From assembly GCF_026410285.1 (NCBI RefSeq), contig NZ_JAPMLP010000006.1, positions 62,001 through 126,000 on the forward strand: DNA of 64,000 nt, in the 5' to 3' direction. Positions 45,445 through 53,622 of this stretch are shown one piece after another. Numbering within the stretch: position 1 is the stretch's first letter; each line of letters starts with the position of its first letter. The notes under the pieces were generated by a model that saw only the letters and a list, made by a program, of their open reading frames with translations, did not search any database and was not told where the DNA came from. This stretch comes from Sulfitobacter sp. F26169L. Lineage in GTDB: Bacteria > Pseudomonadota > Alphaproteobacteria > Rhodobacterales > Rhodobacteraceae. The translations under genes were made by a program, and so were the position numbers.

Positions 45445-46650
45445 CCGTTTCAGCCAATCGTTGTCAAATTCAATCTTGCTTACCCCCGCCAGCCGTTTGA
45501 TCCGGTCAAGCTCTGCCTCGAAAGCGCTATGGCGGCCTTTGCCCCATGCGATGCCCTGTTCGGGCCAGAGGGCGCGGATACGCAAGGTGTCCTCCGCGCG
45601 AAATGCCTTCATGTCGACCCGCCCGATCAAACGATCCCCTTGTAACAGAGGAAAGACGTAGTATCCAAAGATCCGCTTTGCCTGCGGCACAAACACCTCG
45701 ATACGGTAGTCGAAACCGAACAAAAATTTTGCACGTTTGCGATCCCGCAGGGCAGGATCAAACGGGCTAAGCACCCGTACGCGTTGTGGTGCGGCTTGCT
45801 TAGTCGCGGTATCGGCAATGATGTCCGGGCGGGCGAATGTGCGTTTGACAGTGCCGTCCGCCCCGATGATTTCGATCTCTTCAATCGCGCCGGTTTGCAG
45901 CGCGCGCACGCACCACGCCCGGGCCTCCGCTGCGGTGACATGTGCCCAAAATGCCGCGATCTCGCCCGATGTGGCAAAGCCAAGCCTGTCCAGCGCACCG
46001 TTGCAGCACCAGTCGATTGTCTCCGCTTCGCTCGGGGTATTGTCGGGCGCGTGGTATTGCGGGTTCAGTGCCCGCTCTGACAGATCATAGCGTTTCTGGA
46101 AATTTTCGCGTCCCACGACATGCAAGGCACCGCTGCGCCACAAATATTCAAGCGCGGTTTTGGACGGGTGCCAGTCCCACCACCCGCCAGAGCCACGCTT
46201 TTCGTCTTGCCCGACATCGGATGACCCGCAAGCACCATTTTCGCGAATGTGGTCCAGAACTGTTTGCAACTGCTCTTCAAATCCGTCGCGCCGCCAACTG
46301 CGCCATTGTTTGCGCAGTTTCGCGGTATCGCGTGTGCGCCGCAATTGCCACTGGGGGTAATACGATAGCGGAATCATCGCTGCATCGTGGGTCCAATGCT
46401 CGAACAGGCCCTTGTCACGTTCGTAAAGACGTTTCAGATCATCGGTGCGATAACGTGGTTTGCGCGCAAACAGGATCAGATCATGCGCGCGCGCAACCGT
46501 GTTGATGCTGTCCAGCTGGACAAATCCCAGGCGCTCGAACAACGAAAGCAACGATGCGCTATCCGCTGGCCCTCGGGGCGTTTCAAGCAGCGCATGACGA
46601 TCCAGAAAAATGCGCCGCGCCGCTGTGTTGTGCAGGCGCGGCAGGCTCAT
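45424..46650 (-). CDS. YcaQ/AlkX-type winged-helix DNA glycosylase family protein
   Basis: 408-aa protein of the crosslink-repair glycosylase family (HTH_42). The catalytic QxD motif is Q45-L-D47 in LGFVQLDSINTVARAHDLILFAR. Later landmarks are EHWTHDAAMIPLSYYP, LSPFDPALRDRKRAKFLFGFDYRIEVFVP and GYYVFPLLQGDRLIGRVD. E. coli YcaQ unhooks interstrand crosslinks and N7-alkyl adducts. It overlaps the LacI-type gene by 4 bp, an unusual pairing, so it may be induced by that regulator's signal. Confidence 0.9.
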   Translation of the reverse strand: MSLPRLHNTAARRIFLDRHALLETPRGPADSASLLSLFERLGFVQLDSINTVARAHDLILFARKPRYRTDDLKRLYERDKGLFEHWTHDAAMIPLSYYPQWQLRRTRDTAKLRKQWRSWRRDGFEEQLQTVLDHIRENGACGSSDVGQDEKRGSGGWWDWHPSKTALEYLWRSGALHVVGRENFQKRYDLSERALNPQYHAPDNTPSEAETIDWCCNGALDRLGFATSGEIAAFWAHVTAAEARAWCVRALQTGAIEEIEIIGADGTVKRTFARPDIIADTATKQAAPQRVRVLSPFDPALRDRKRAKFLFGFDYRIEVFVPQAKRIFGYYVFPLLQGDRLIGRVDMKAFRAEDTLRIRALWPEQGIAWGKGRHSAFEAELDRIKRLAGVSKIEFDNDWLKRSAQHQF

Positions 46651-47684
46651 CCGCGGCGACGACGGCGCAGGGTATCACCCAAAGACAGCGTTGGTTTCAT
46701 GGTGATGACGCGCTGAATGCTCGGGTCCGGTTCAGGGCTGGAATCGTTGAGAATGATTTTGGCCGCCGCCAACCCAATTTCGCGACGACAGGCATCTGTA
46801 GTGGCCAGTTGCCGTGGCAATCCCGCGAGCAATTCAACCCCGTTAAATCCGGCCAGCCCGATTTTTCCAGGCACATCAACGCCTTCATCCAGCAGGTGCA
46901 GCAGCCCCCCCGCACCGATCATATCATTCGAATAATATAGAAAATCCAGATCGGGAGAGCGCTCAAGCATGTCTTTTGTCATCTCGCGCCCCTTCAAAAG
47001 GGCAGAACCGCCGGAATAAAACGCACGGTCCTCGATCTCGATCCCTGCTTTGGTCAGCGCTTCGGTGAACCCTTCAAAACGTTTGCGTGCGCGGTGGTCC
47101 AATGGCATTTTTGTGCCCAAAAATCCGATCCGCTCATACCCCTCGCGCAGAATTTCACGCGCCATATCGCGCCCTGCCTGCCGGTGCGAAATACCCACCA
47201 TCGCGTCAATCGGATTGCCGTCAACATCCATAATTTCAACCACGGGAATACCCGCGTTCAACAGCATCGCACGTGTCGCCTCTGAATGTTCCAGCCCTGC
47301 GATGATTACGCCCGATGGCCGCCAAGACAGCATTTCATAAAGTACCTGCTCCTCCTTTTCAGGGCGATACCCCGTGACCCCTACAACCGGCTGCAAGGGC
47401 GTGTTGTCAAAGGCTTCGTTGATGCCATTCAGGACCTCGGGGAAAACCATGTTACTTAGGGACGGGATAATCACCGCCACCAGATTGACCCGCTGCGAGG
47501 CAAGCGAGCCCGCGATCTGGTTGGGCACATAACCCAGCTCTTTAGCTGCGGCGAGCACGCGCTCGCGGGTGGCTGCCGATACATCACCGCTTTTGCGCAG
47601 CACGCGACTTACGGTCATTTCGGATACACCACAGGCTTCGGAGACATCGCGCAAGGTGAGCGGGCGTTTGGGCGTTTGTGACAA
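46647..47684 (-). CDS. LacI-family transcriptional regulator
   Basis: 345 aa from a TTG at 47684 behind AGGAA; the longer frame upstream is not conserved. HTH LTLRDVSEACGVSEMTVSRVLR at residues 9-30, hinge LGYVPNQIAGSLASQRVNLVAVIIPSLSN, then a periplasmic-binding-type sensor domain resembling the GntR (gluconate) group (YRPEKEEQVLYEMLSWRPSGVIIAGLEH). No sugar genes are adjacent on this strand except beyond the glycosylase gene. A 14-bp palindrome lies upstream and suggests autoregulation. Confidence 0.9.
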   Translation of the reverse strand: MSQTPKRPLTLRDVSEACGVSEMTVSRVLRKSGDVSAATRERVLAAAKELGYVPNQIAGSLASQRVNLVAVIIPSLSNMVFPEVLNGINEAFDNTPLQPVVGVTGYRPEKEEQVLYEMLSWRPSGVIIAGLEHSEATRAMLLNAGIPVVEIMDVDGNPIDAMVGISHRQAGRDMAREILREGYERIGFLGTKMPLDHRARKRFEGFTEALTKAGIEIEDRAFYSGGSALLKGREMTKDMLERSPDLDFLYYSNDMIGAGGLLHLLDEGVDVPGKIGLAGFNGVELLAGLPRQLATTDACRREIGLAAAKIILNDSSPEPDPSIQRVITMKPTLSLGDTLRRRRRG

Positions 47685-47806
47685 TGCGGCAGTTCCTGAT
47701 GCTGGATACGGATGCGCGCAGCGTAGACAGTCAGAACGAGACAGGCAATCGAGGATATGGGCCCACGCGGCGCAGTCGCGCACATATTGCACCGCGTTCA
47801 ACCCGA

Positions 47807-47820
47807 AAATTTGCAAATTT
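47807..47820. promoter_or_regulatory. 14-bp palindrome AAATTTGCAAATTT, candidate LacI-type operator
   Basis: Perfect even palindrome centred on GC, 123 bp upstream of the chosen LacI-type start and 82 bp before the tRNA gene. Centre GC/CG palindromes are typical of LacI-family sites. The AT-rich arms mean chance cannot be excluded. Confidence 0.4.
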
Positions 47821-47901
47821 CCCCCTACCGTAAGTCGCCTTCACATCATAAGAAGTCTCCACCACAAATCACCGCGCCTGCCAAAGTCGCGAAATCTCCG
47901 T

Positions 47902-47978
47902 GGCCCCGTGGCTCAACTGGATAGAGCAGCCCCCTCCTAAGGGGCAGGTTGCAGGTTCGAATCCTGCCGGGGTCACCA
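47902..47978 (+). tRNA. tRNA-Arg (anticodon CCT)
   Basis: Cloverleaf visible: acceptor GGCCCCG/CGGGGTC (one G-T pair), anticodon stem GCCCC/GGGGC around loop CTCCTAA with anticodon CCT, and T-arm with GGTTCGAATCC. The 3' CCA is encoded. An IS3 relic and an accessory region rich in pseudogenes follow, so this tRNA is a plausible island boundary. No direct repeat of its 3' end was found elsewhere in the window. Confidence 0.95.
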
Positions 47979-48184
47979 GTCTTCCTGATATTATCGGATG
48001 AAACGGCTACACATCCAAGGTGTGTAAATCACGGATGCGCCACCTCCTGTCGAATGCGGCTTCCAGTCACTTTCTGGCTCCGTTTATTACGGTTACGTTG
48101 CCGCCTTATCATGGCTGCTCTTTCAAAAGGATTGCTGAGTTTTTTTGCATGGGGATTGGTTGCCAAGGTCATATGCTGGCCAAG

Positions 48185-48213
48185 TTGGACCTGTCGCGTT
48201 TTCGTGCCGCCCC
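48185..48213 (+). repeat. Left terminal inverted repeat of the IS3-family element
   Basis: TTGGACCTGTCGCG followed by TTTTCGTGCCGC and CCC. It pairs with the right repeat at 49371-49399 with three mismatches. Confidence 0.8.
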
Positions 48214-48223
48214 AAGTGCTCGT

Positions 48224-49063
48224 TCAGACCACTTTACTTTCAAAGGCGGCGGGGCTTTTCCAATCCAGTGCTGAGTGTCGGCGGCACGGATTGTAGAAGC
48301 CATTGATGTATTCGAAGATGGCCATTTCAGCCTTGCGGCGTGTTTCCCGAGGGTGCCGCCAAATAAGTTCTGCTTTGATGGTTTTGAAGAACGTCTCAAC
48401 AGCCGCATTATCGTAGCAATTAGCTTTGCCAGACATCGATACCTTGAACCCATGCTGGCGCAGGATTTTCTGATAGCATGAGAACAGAATTGTGACCCGC
48501 GATTCGTGTGGTGGATGCAGTCTCTGGGTGGTATTCTGAGCGCAACGTCCGTTTTCAACGCGCGGATCATCAAGTCCCGTTTCATCCGATGGCTGCACCA
48601 CTGCCCGGCAGTGCATTACGCAGCAATGTCACGATAGGGGGTCCAGCCAATGACACGGCGTGAATGCAGGTCCAGGATCACGGCCAAGTACAACCAACCT
48701 TCTGGGGTCCAAACATAGCTGACGTCACCGACTTATTTCTGGTTAGGCGCGTTGGCGGTGAAGTCACGGTTCAGCAGGTTCGGCGCAATGTTGAACTTGT
48801 GATTGCTGTCTGTAGTGAGCTTGTGTTTACGGGTTCTGACAACGGACATATACCATCCTAACGCATCAATCTGCCAACTCGGCGAAGCCCGACGTTCAAG
48901 CCGATTTCCTTCAGCTCTTCGCTCATTCGCGGCCTGCCATAGCTGCCCAGACTGAGACATGAATGTTCCTTATATGTGGCCAGCGTGCGCTGACGCCAAC
49001 GTCATCGCACAAGCGAATAGCTGGAAAGCGGGCACTGTGTTCTTCAATAAACCTAATTCTCAT
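48224..49063 (-). pseudogene. IS3-family transposase OrfB, inactivated
   Basis: DDE transposase remains. The ATG overlaps the orfA stop (ATGA), starting MRIRFIEEHSARFPAIRLC. Recognisable pieces are [70 protein letters not shown], and VSMSGKANCYDNAAVETFFK. Damage includes a deletion/frameshift after the first 27 codons, a TAG after RRVGRLMR, a TAA where NQKW is expected (about 48739), a 39-bp insert with its own stop at 48604-48642, and a 1-bp loss in the SHDYQK region. The C-terminal domain still reads well in its own frame. Confidence 0.85.
48599..48642. repeat. 39-bp insert with a perfect hairpin inside the OrfB relic
   Basis: Thirteen codons (48604-48642) interrupt the place where IS3 OrfB normally continues from RRVIGW to the NRMKRDL motif. 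The junction carries the perfect palindrome CACTGCC-C-GGCAGTG (48599-48613). The insert keeps frame but adds a TAA. Its origin is not recognised. Confidence 0.6.
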
Positions 49064-49335
49064 TGCTTTAGGCCCGCGAAGACCAGGGTGGCCCTTTTTA
49101 GGATTTCCCTCTCCTCCTTGAGGAGCCGGATCTCACGTCGAAGTCGATCATTCTCTTTGGCGAGGCTCAGATCATTCTTCGACACTACAACTGCGTCCCG
49201 ATGGGCTGTGATCCATTTATTCAGCGTCGACATCGCGACACCTGAATCATCAGCGACCTGCTTACGCGTTAGGCTACTGGTAAGCGCAATACACACCGCA
49301 TCCTTGCGGAATTCGTCCGCTCGTTTCAGTTTCAT
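49060..49335 (-). CDS. IS3-family transposase OrfA (HTH protein)
   Basis: 91-aa protein: HTH segment SSLTRKQVADDSGVAMSTLNKWITAHRD, then a leucine-zipper-like helix (LAKENDRLRREIRLLKEEREIL). This is the standard IS3 OrfA architecture. It is complete, but its orfB partner is destroyed, so it may at most act as a DNA-binding protein. Confidence 0.88.
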   Translation of the reverse strand: MKLKRADEFRKDAVCIALTSSLTRKQVADDSGVAMSTLNKWITAHRDAVVVSKNDLSLAKENDRLRREIRLLKEEREILKRATLVFAGLKQ

Positions 49336-49370
49336 AGTTCATCTCCTTTGTTGCAGTAAATGCGATCAAT

Positions 49371-49399
49371 GGAGCGGCACCAAACCGCGACAGGTCCAA
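49371..49399 (-). repeat. Right terminal inverted repeat of the IS3-family element
   Basis: Complementary to the left repeat at 48185-48213 (26 of 29 positions). Confidence 0.8.
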
Positions 49400-49756
49400 G
49401 CCGAGGGCTGAGGTAATAAGGATAATCAAAGGATCAAATGCGAGCGTTGCCCAAGGCAGACCTAGTTTATCCAGGTATCGACGGCTGGTTGCTTCTCTCT
49501 TCTGATCTCGCTGCATAGGTTGTCGATGCCAGTGTTCACTGCATTCATCGCGTAGCGGGGGTGGGTCCTCAACGTTCAATCAGAGGTCTGTATGGCCGTT
49601 CGCCAGACACGATATTGTTTTCATTGGAACCTTATTACATCGGCGTGCGTTACACTATCAGACATAGTTTCGCTTAAATTACGGTGATTTGCGGAATAGT
49701 TTAAGTTCTCGTTGGTGGCTGGCTTGCGGGAGCGCAGACCTTGGAGGACAGACGAT
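49400..49756 (+). other. 357-bp region between the IS relic and the amine oxidase gene
   Basis: No confident gene. A minus-strand frame that runs into the IS (ending LGLPWATLAFDPLIILITS before the inverted repeat) could be the remnant of a gene cut by the insertion, but I do not recognise it. The last about 130 bp are AT-rich and should hold the amine oxidase promoter; a GGAGG site stands at 49743. Confidence 0.5.
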
Positions 49757-51331
49757 ATGAGCACAGTAACACGCCGGAATCTGCTTGGTATGATCGGAAC
49801 TGTTGCGGGAAGTACCGCAATGTATCACGCCATGGCAGCAATGGGTCATGCACAGCAATCAAGCTACACTGGTCCGATCAAGCTTGACGGTGCGCCACAG
49901 GGAACCAAGATCCTCATTCTCGGAGCGGGACTGGCCGGCATGACCGCGGCGCTCGAAATGCGGGCGGCGGGATACGAGGTCGAGGTTCTCGAGTTCAGGG
50001 AGAAGGCCGGCGGACGTTGCTGGACCTTGCGGGGCGGTGACACTTATACTGAACTGGGCGGTGCGGTGCAGAATGTGGATTTTGCCGAAGGCAACTACAT
50101 CAACCCCGGCCCGTGGCGCATACCGTATCACCACCATGCGGTACTGGACTACTGCGGCCGCTTGGGTGTTCAGCTGGAGCCTTTCGTTCAGGAAAACTAT
50201 CAAGCATATCTGCATCGCTCGGACGTCAATGGAGGTGCCCGCCAACGGGTGCGGGATGTGAAAGCGGATTACCGTGGCCATGTCTCCGAACTCTTGTCGA
50301 AGGCGGCTGAAAAAGGGCGCCTTGACGACATGGTGACAGAAGAAGACCGCGAGATTCTCATTGAAAGCTTGCGTGATTTCGGCGGTCTGACTGACGCAGG
50401 CGAATATAAGCGTGGCGCAGAAAGCGCCGAGTTGCGCGGGTACGACCGCTGGGCTGGGGCAGGTGCAGATGGTGCGCCCATACCATCGGATCCTGTTGAC
50501 CGCGACGAGGTTTTGCGGAGCCGTTATTGGGAGTATCTGGCCGCGAACCAGATCACCAATCACCAAGCGACTATGTTCCAGCCCGTTGGCGGTATGGACT
50601 CCATCGCGCGCGGCTTTGAACGTGAGGTAGGCGATCTAATCACCTACAATGCCAAGGTCACCGCACTGCAACAAGACGAAAACGGCGTCACCGTGACATG
50701 GACCCCGACGGAGGGGGGGGAACAGCGCACTTCGACGGCTGACTATTGTGTCTGCACAATTCCGTTCTCTATCCTCAGTCAAATCGATCACAATCTGTCG
50801 TCTGGTATTTCGAACGCGATTTCGGAGATGCCCTACAATGGATCTGTGAAATGGGGACTTGAGTTCAAACGTCGTTTCTGGGAGCAGGACGACAGGATTT
50901 ATGGCGGCGTAAGCTTTACCGATCAGGCCATTGGCCAAATCAGCTATCCTTCGACGGGTTATCTGTCGGACGGTCCGGGCGTTCTGCTGGGTGGATACAC
51001 TTGGCGCGGACCGGAATCCTACAAGTTCAACGCGATGCAGCCCGAAGAACGCATCGAGTGGGCATTGCGTATGGGTGAGAAAATACATCCCCAGTATCGC
51101 GACGAATACAAGACCGGCGTTACCGTTTCTTGGCACAAGGTGCCTTGGGTTCTGGGTTGCTCAGGTCTGTGGAATGATCGCGAGCGCGATTACGCGGATG
51201 CCATCAAGGTGGATAATCGCGTAGTCTGCGCAGGTGAACATCTGTCCTATCTGCCCGCGTGGCAGGAGGGTGCGATCCTCTCTTCGCTTGATGCCATCGG
51301 GCGTCTTCACAGTAAAATTGTCCAAGGGTGA
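49757..51331 (+). CDS. Tat-exported flavin monoamine oxidase/dehydrogenase family protein
   Basis: 524-aa FAD enzyme. The N-terminus has a twin-arginine signal (TRRNLLGMIG, R6-R7, then a hydrophobic stretch to GHAQQ). The FAD-binding GAGLAGMTAALEMRAAG starts at residue 56, with EFREKAGGRCWTLRGG and the C-terminal CAGEHLSYLPAWQEGAILSS typical of the L-amino acid/monoamine oxidase family. It oxidises an amine to an imine. A start at 49757 with GGAGG upstream is chosen. Five bases after its stop comes a secreted cytochrome c-RidA fusion, so it is probably a dehydrogenase using cytochrome c instead of O2, as shown for NicA2 (inference by context). Confidence 0.92.
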   Translation: MSTVTRRNLLGMIGTVAGSTAMYHAMAAMGHAQQSSYTGPIKLDGAPQGTKILILGAGLAGMTAALEMRAAGYEVEVLEFREKAGGRCWTLRGGDTYTELGGAVQNVDFAEGNYINPGPWRIPYHHHAVLDYCGRLGVQLEPFVQENYQAYLHRSDVNGGARQRVRDVKADYRGHVSELLSKAAEKGRLDDMVTEEDREILIESLRDFGGLTDAGEYKRGAESAELRGYDRWAGAGADGAPIPSDPVDRDEVLRSRYWEYLAANQITNHQATMFQPVGGMDSIARGFEREVGDLITYNAKVTALQQDENGVTVTWTPTEGGEQRTSTADYCVCTIPFSILSQIDHNLSSGISNAISEMPYNGSVKWGLEFKRRFWEQDDRIYGGVSFTDQAIGQISYPSTGYLSDGPGVLLGGYTWRGPESYKFNAMQPEERIEWALRMGEKIHPQYRDEYKTGVTVSWHKVPWVLGCSGLWNDRERDYADAIKVDNRVVCAGEHLSYLPAWQEGAILSSLDAIGRLHSKIVQG

Positions 51332-51336
51332 ATGCC

Positions 51337-52251
51337 ATGAACACCACATTTCCAGCAACAGTCCTTCTCGCCGCTTTGGCGGCAACCACTGCCTACGCAC
51401 AAGAGCCCGGTTCTTACGGTCACGAGCTTGCCTATAGCGACGAATTCGAAACTTCCGCATATGCTACCACCGACGGTGAGCGGCTGTACCGGACGCATTG
51501 TGCCGGATGTCACATGCCTGACGGAAGCGGCGCACAGGGTGCAGGGAAATACCCGGCACTTCGTGAAAATCCAAACCTAGAGTATGCCGCCTATCCGGTT
51601 TCTCTGATCGTTAATGGTCAGCAAGCGATGCCCGCGTTTGGAAGCATGTTGAACGACGAGCAGATCGTGGCGCTGACCGCCTACATTCAGGAGAATCTCG
51701 GCAACGGCTATGAGCCGGACGTAACACCGCAGTTGGTAGCCGACACGCGCCCTTACGAGGAAGCGGAGGAGAGTGCGGAGCATCAGACCGAAGTGGCAGA
51801 GGATGTCACGGCTCAGGGCAACGGCGGCGTAATACGCCACCCCATTCCCAATTCTGATTTTCCAATTCTTCAGGCCGTCGAAATCCCCGCCGACGCTGAT
51901 CTCGTCTATCTCAGCGGTACAGTTCCGCAGGTGATCGACGAGAGTGCAGCCGCAGACGCGCCCGCGCGCTTTGGCGACACCGCTGCGCAGACGGTCTCAA
52001 CATTCGAGTCAATTACGGCCAAGCTCGAAATGCTCGGTCTTGACATGGGCGACGTTGTTAAGCTGCAGGTTTATCTAGTTGCCCCAGATGGAAGCGACGC
52101 GATGGATTTCGCTGGCTTTATGGATGGTTACGTCCAGTTTTTCGGAACAGAAAAACAGCCAAATTTGCCAACCCGTTCTGTGTTCGAAGTTGCAGGTCTG
52201 GCCAACCCGTCATGGCTGGTCGAGATTGAAGCCATCGCCGTGCGCGAGTAA
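51337..52251 (+). CDS. Secreted cytochrome c fused to a RidA (YjgF) imine-deaminase domain
   Basis: 304-aa fusion. Signal peptide 1-21 (cleavage near AYA-QEPG). The cytochrome c domain spans about residues 40-125, with heme motif C55-A-G-C58-H59 and a likely axial Met98 (QQAMPAF). An acidic linker (about 135-160) leads to a RidA domain (about 165-304) with VYLSGTVPQV and the conserved catalytic-type Arg280 in NLPTRSVFEVAGL, ending LVEIEAIAV. RidA hydrolyses reactive imines. Next to a periplasmic amine oxidase this would take the electrons (heme) and the imine (RidA) in one partner protein. Function inferred from domains and context. Confidence 0.92.
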   Translation: MNTTFPATVLLAALAATTAYAQEPGSYGHELAYSDEFETSAYATTDGERLYRTHCAGCHMPDGSGAQGAGKYPALRENPNLEYAAYPVSLIVNGQQAMPAFGSMLNDEQIVALTAYIQENLGNGYEPDVTPQLVADTRPYEEAEESAEHQTEVAEDVTAQGNGGVIRHPIPNSDFPILQAVEIPADADLVYLSGTVPQVIDESAAADAPARFGDTAAQTVSTFESITAKLEMLGLDMGDVVKLQVYLVAPDGSDAMDFAGFMDGYVQFFGTEKQPNLPTRSVFEVAGLANPSWLVEIEAIAVRE

Positions 52252-52261
52252 CCAGCATCTC

Positions 52262-52285
52262 GGCGGGTGGTTCGCGCCGCCCGCC
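52262..52285 (+). terminator. GC-rich hairpin after the cytochrome c-RidA gene
   Basis: 9-bp stem GGCGGGTGG/CCGCCCGCC with one T-G pair and loop TTCGCG, followed after 10 bases by AAAAAATTT. First of two hairpins. Confidence 0.5.
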
Positions 52286-52306
52286 GTCGGCGCGCAAAAA
52301 ATTTCA

Positions 52307-52332
52307 ACGGCACGGACTCTGGTCCGTGCCGT
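52307..52332. terminator. Perfect 11-bp hairpin, likely terminator
   Basis: ACGGCACGGAC/GTCCGTGCCGT with loop TCTG, preceded by AAAAAATTTCA and followed by TTGTG. Suits termination of the amine oxidase operon, with weak T-run. Confidence 0.65.
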
Positions 52333-52665
52333 TTGTGATCGCAGGCTTTAGTTGTGGTCCAAGCTTGCGGAGCATACCATCGCCGCATTTCACGGGAGCG
52401 AGCGATGCTTTGCCTGTGAGGGCACTCCATTGGCCGTTGTGGCGCTACCGTTTTGAAAGGCCGCTATCCGTTAATATAGATTCAGTCTGTTTCTAAATAC
52501 CCATACTGCTCTGTCACGGGTTCCGCAGTTGGGGTGCGGATAACCTTTACGATTAGAAGGGAAGATTATTTTTGTTAGAAACGGTGGGTGCTACCCCAAA
52601 CGTCGTGAAAACCGTAACGGATTGCCAGGCCTGCTGATTACAGGAACCGGCGCTCGACAGGTCCC

Positions 52666-53622
52666 CTAAGGCGGTGACATCTTCCGCGGCACACGCGGTT
52701 TTCCCAACCCACATTCCAGCGCGGGACGGTCCCAATCACCGGTGTTTGCTGCTGCGGCATATGTTGATTGAAGAAATGCCATTAACATCGCTTCGGGATC
52801 GTCGCTGGCCGCTACGTCATCGTATGACAGAATAAACTCGCCGAGTTTGCTATCAAACCGAGCCTCAGGCGGATCGACGGGCTGATCGGCGAAGGCTTCC
52901 GGCGCGGGATAGGCGTAGGAGTAGAACATCGCCCTATCCGCACCCGCGCCGCCCGGCCAGAAACCCGCCGACGATACCTCGTGACTGTAGGCTTCCTGTG
53001 CGACATCATCGGGCAGGTTCGGGATGCCCGCGGGATGCAGGGGTGCGCGCCTGCCGGAAAACCGCGTCACAGCCAGGTCAAAAGACCCCCAAAAGAAATG
53101 CGTGGGTGATACCTTACCGATAAACCCGCTGCGGAATTTTTCGAAGACCGGCACGATCCGCAGAAGCGCACCGTGAAACCTCTCGACCGCATCTGCGTCG
53201 TATGGACGGGCCTGCGTATCGTCCGCAAACGGCAATGCGTCGGGCACCTCGTTCGGAACACCGTGTATTTCGAAAGTACCACCAGCGTCTTCGACCGCAG
53301 TACGCGTGCGGTCGAAAAACTCTGCAATGCTCATGCTAGTTAGCGCAAACCCTTCCCGCGCGCCGCCATCCGCCTCGACCACCAGCCGGTGATCCACAAA
53401 ATCGAGTGTCACGGTCAAGCAGCCGCCCGTTTCGTGAACCGCACCCGTTGTCATGCCGCGTGGCGTAACGTGCAACGTCGAGTGCCACGCGTGATTAACC
53501 CAAGGTGTATGAGCCACGCGGTACTTCCCGAGGATCTGCGTCCAAAGGTGAAGCGCCGCGCAGGTTTCAGCCCAGTCGCCATAAGGCAGGGAGGGCCAGC
53601 GATTAGCGTCCGGATTAGCCAT
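52666..53622 (-). CDS. DUF5996-family protein
   Basis: 318-aa protein matching the DUF5996 pattern: WPSLPYGDWAETCAALHLWTQ at the N-terminus, HAWHSTLHVTPRGMTT, VSPTHFFWGSFDLAVTRFSGR and EAYSHEVSSAGFWPGG. Biochemical role unknown. The start at 53622 shares one base with the GST stop, so the two are co-transcribed. No signal peptide. Confidence 0.85.
   Translation of the reverse strand: MANPDANRWPSLPYGDWAETCAALHLWTQILGKYRVAHTPWVNHAWHSTLHVTPRGMTTGAVHETGGCLTVTLDFVDHRLVVEADGGAREGFALTSMSIAEFFDRTRTAVEDAGGTFEIHGVPNEVPDALPFADDTQARPYDADAVERFHGALLRIVPVFEKFRSGFIGKVSPTHFFWGSFDLAVTRFSGRRAPLHPAGIPNLPDDVAQEAYSHEVSSAGFWPGGAGADRAMFYSYAYPAPEAFADQPVDPPEARFDSKLGEFILSYDDVAASDDPEAMLMAFLQSTYAAAANTGDWDRPALECGLGKPRVPRKMSPP

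Larger units (their letters stand above)
48185..49399 (-). mobile_element. Decayed IS3-family insertion sequence
   Basis: About 1.2 kb bounded by inverted repeats that match at 26 of 29 positions: TTGGACCTGTCGCG... at 48185-48213 and its complement at 49371-49399. The ends, taken as TG...CA, fit IS3. Flanking AGT (48183-48185) and AGC (49399-49401) may be an eroded 3-bp target duplication. It contains an intact orfA and a ruined orfB, so it is not autonomous. Confidence 0.85.
52252..52665. other. 414-bp intergenic region with tandem hairpins
   Basis: Lies between the convergent cytochrome-RidA and DUF5996 genes. Two hairpins occupy the first 85 bp (52262-52285 and 52307-52332). I see no coding potential in the rest. 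Confidence 0.6.

Noticed and set aside
47949..48296. Plus-strand open frame starting inside tRNA-Arg and crossing the IS boundary
   Set aside because: Starts in the tRNA gene and runs through the IS inverted repeat; no protein family recognised.
49400..49579. Minus-strand frame that might be a gene interrupted by the IS
   Set aside because: Joining the flanks across the IS gives a stop after a few codons and no recognisable protein, so no gene is called.
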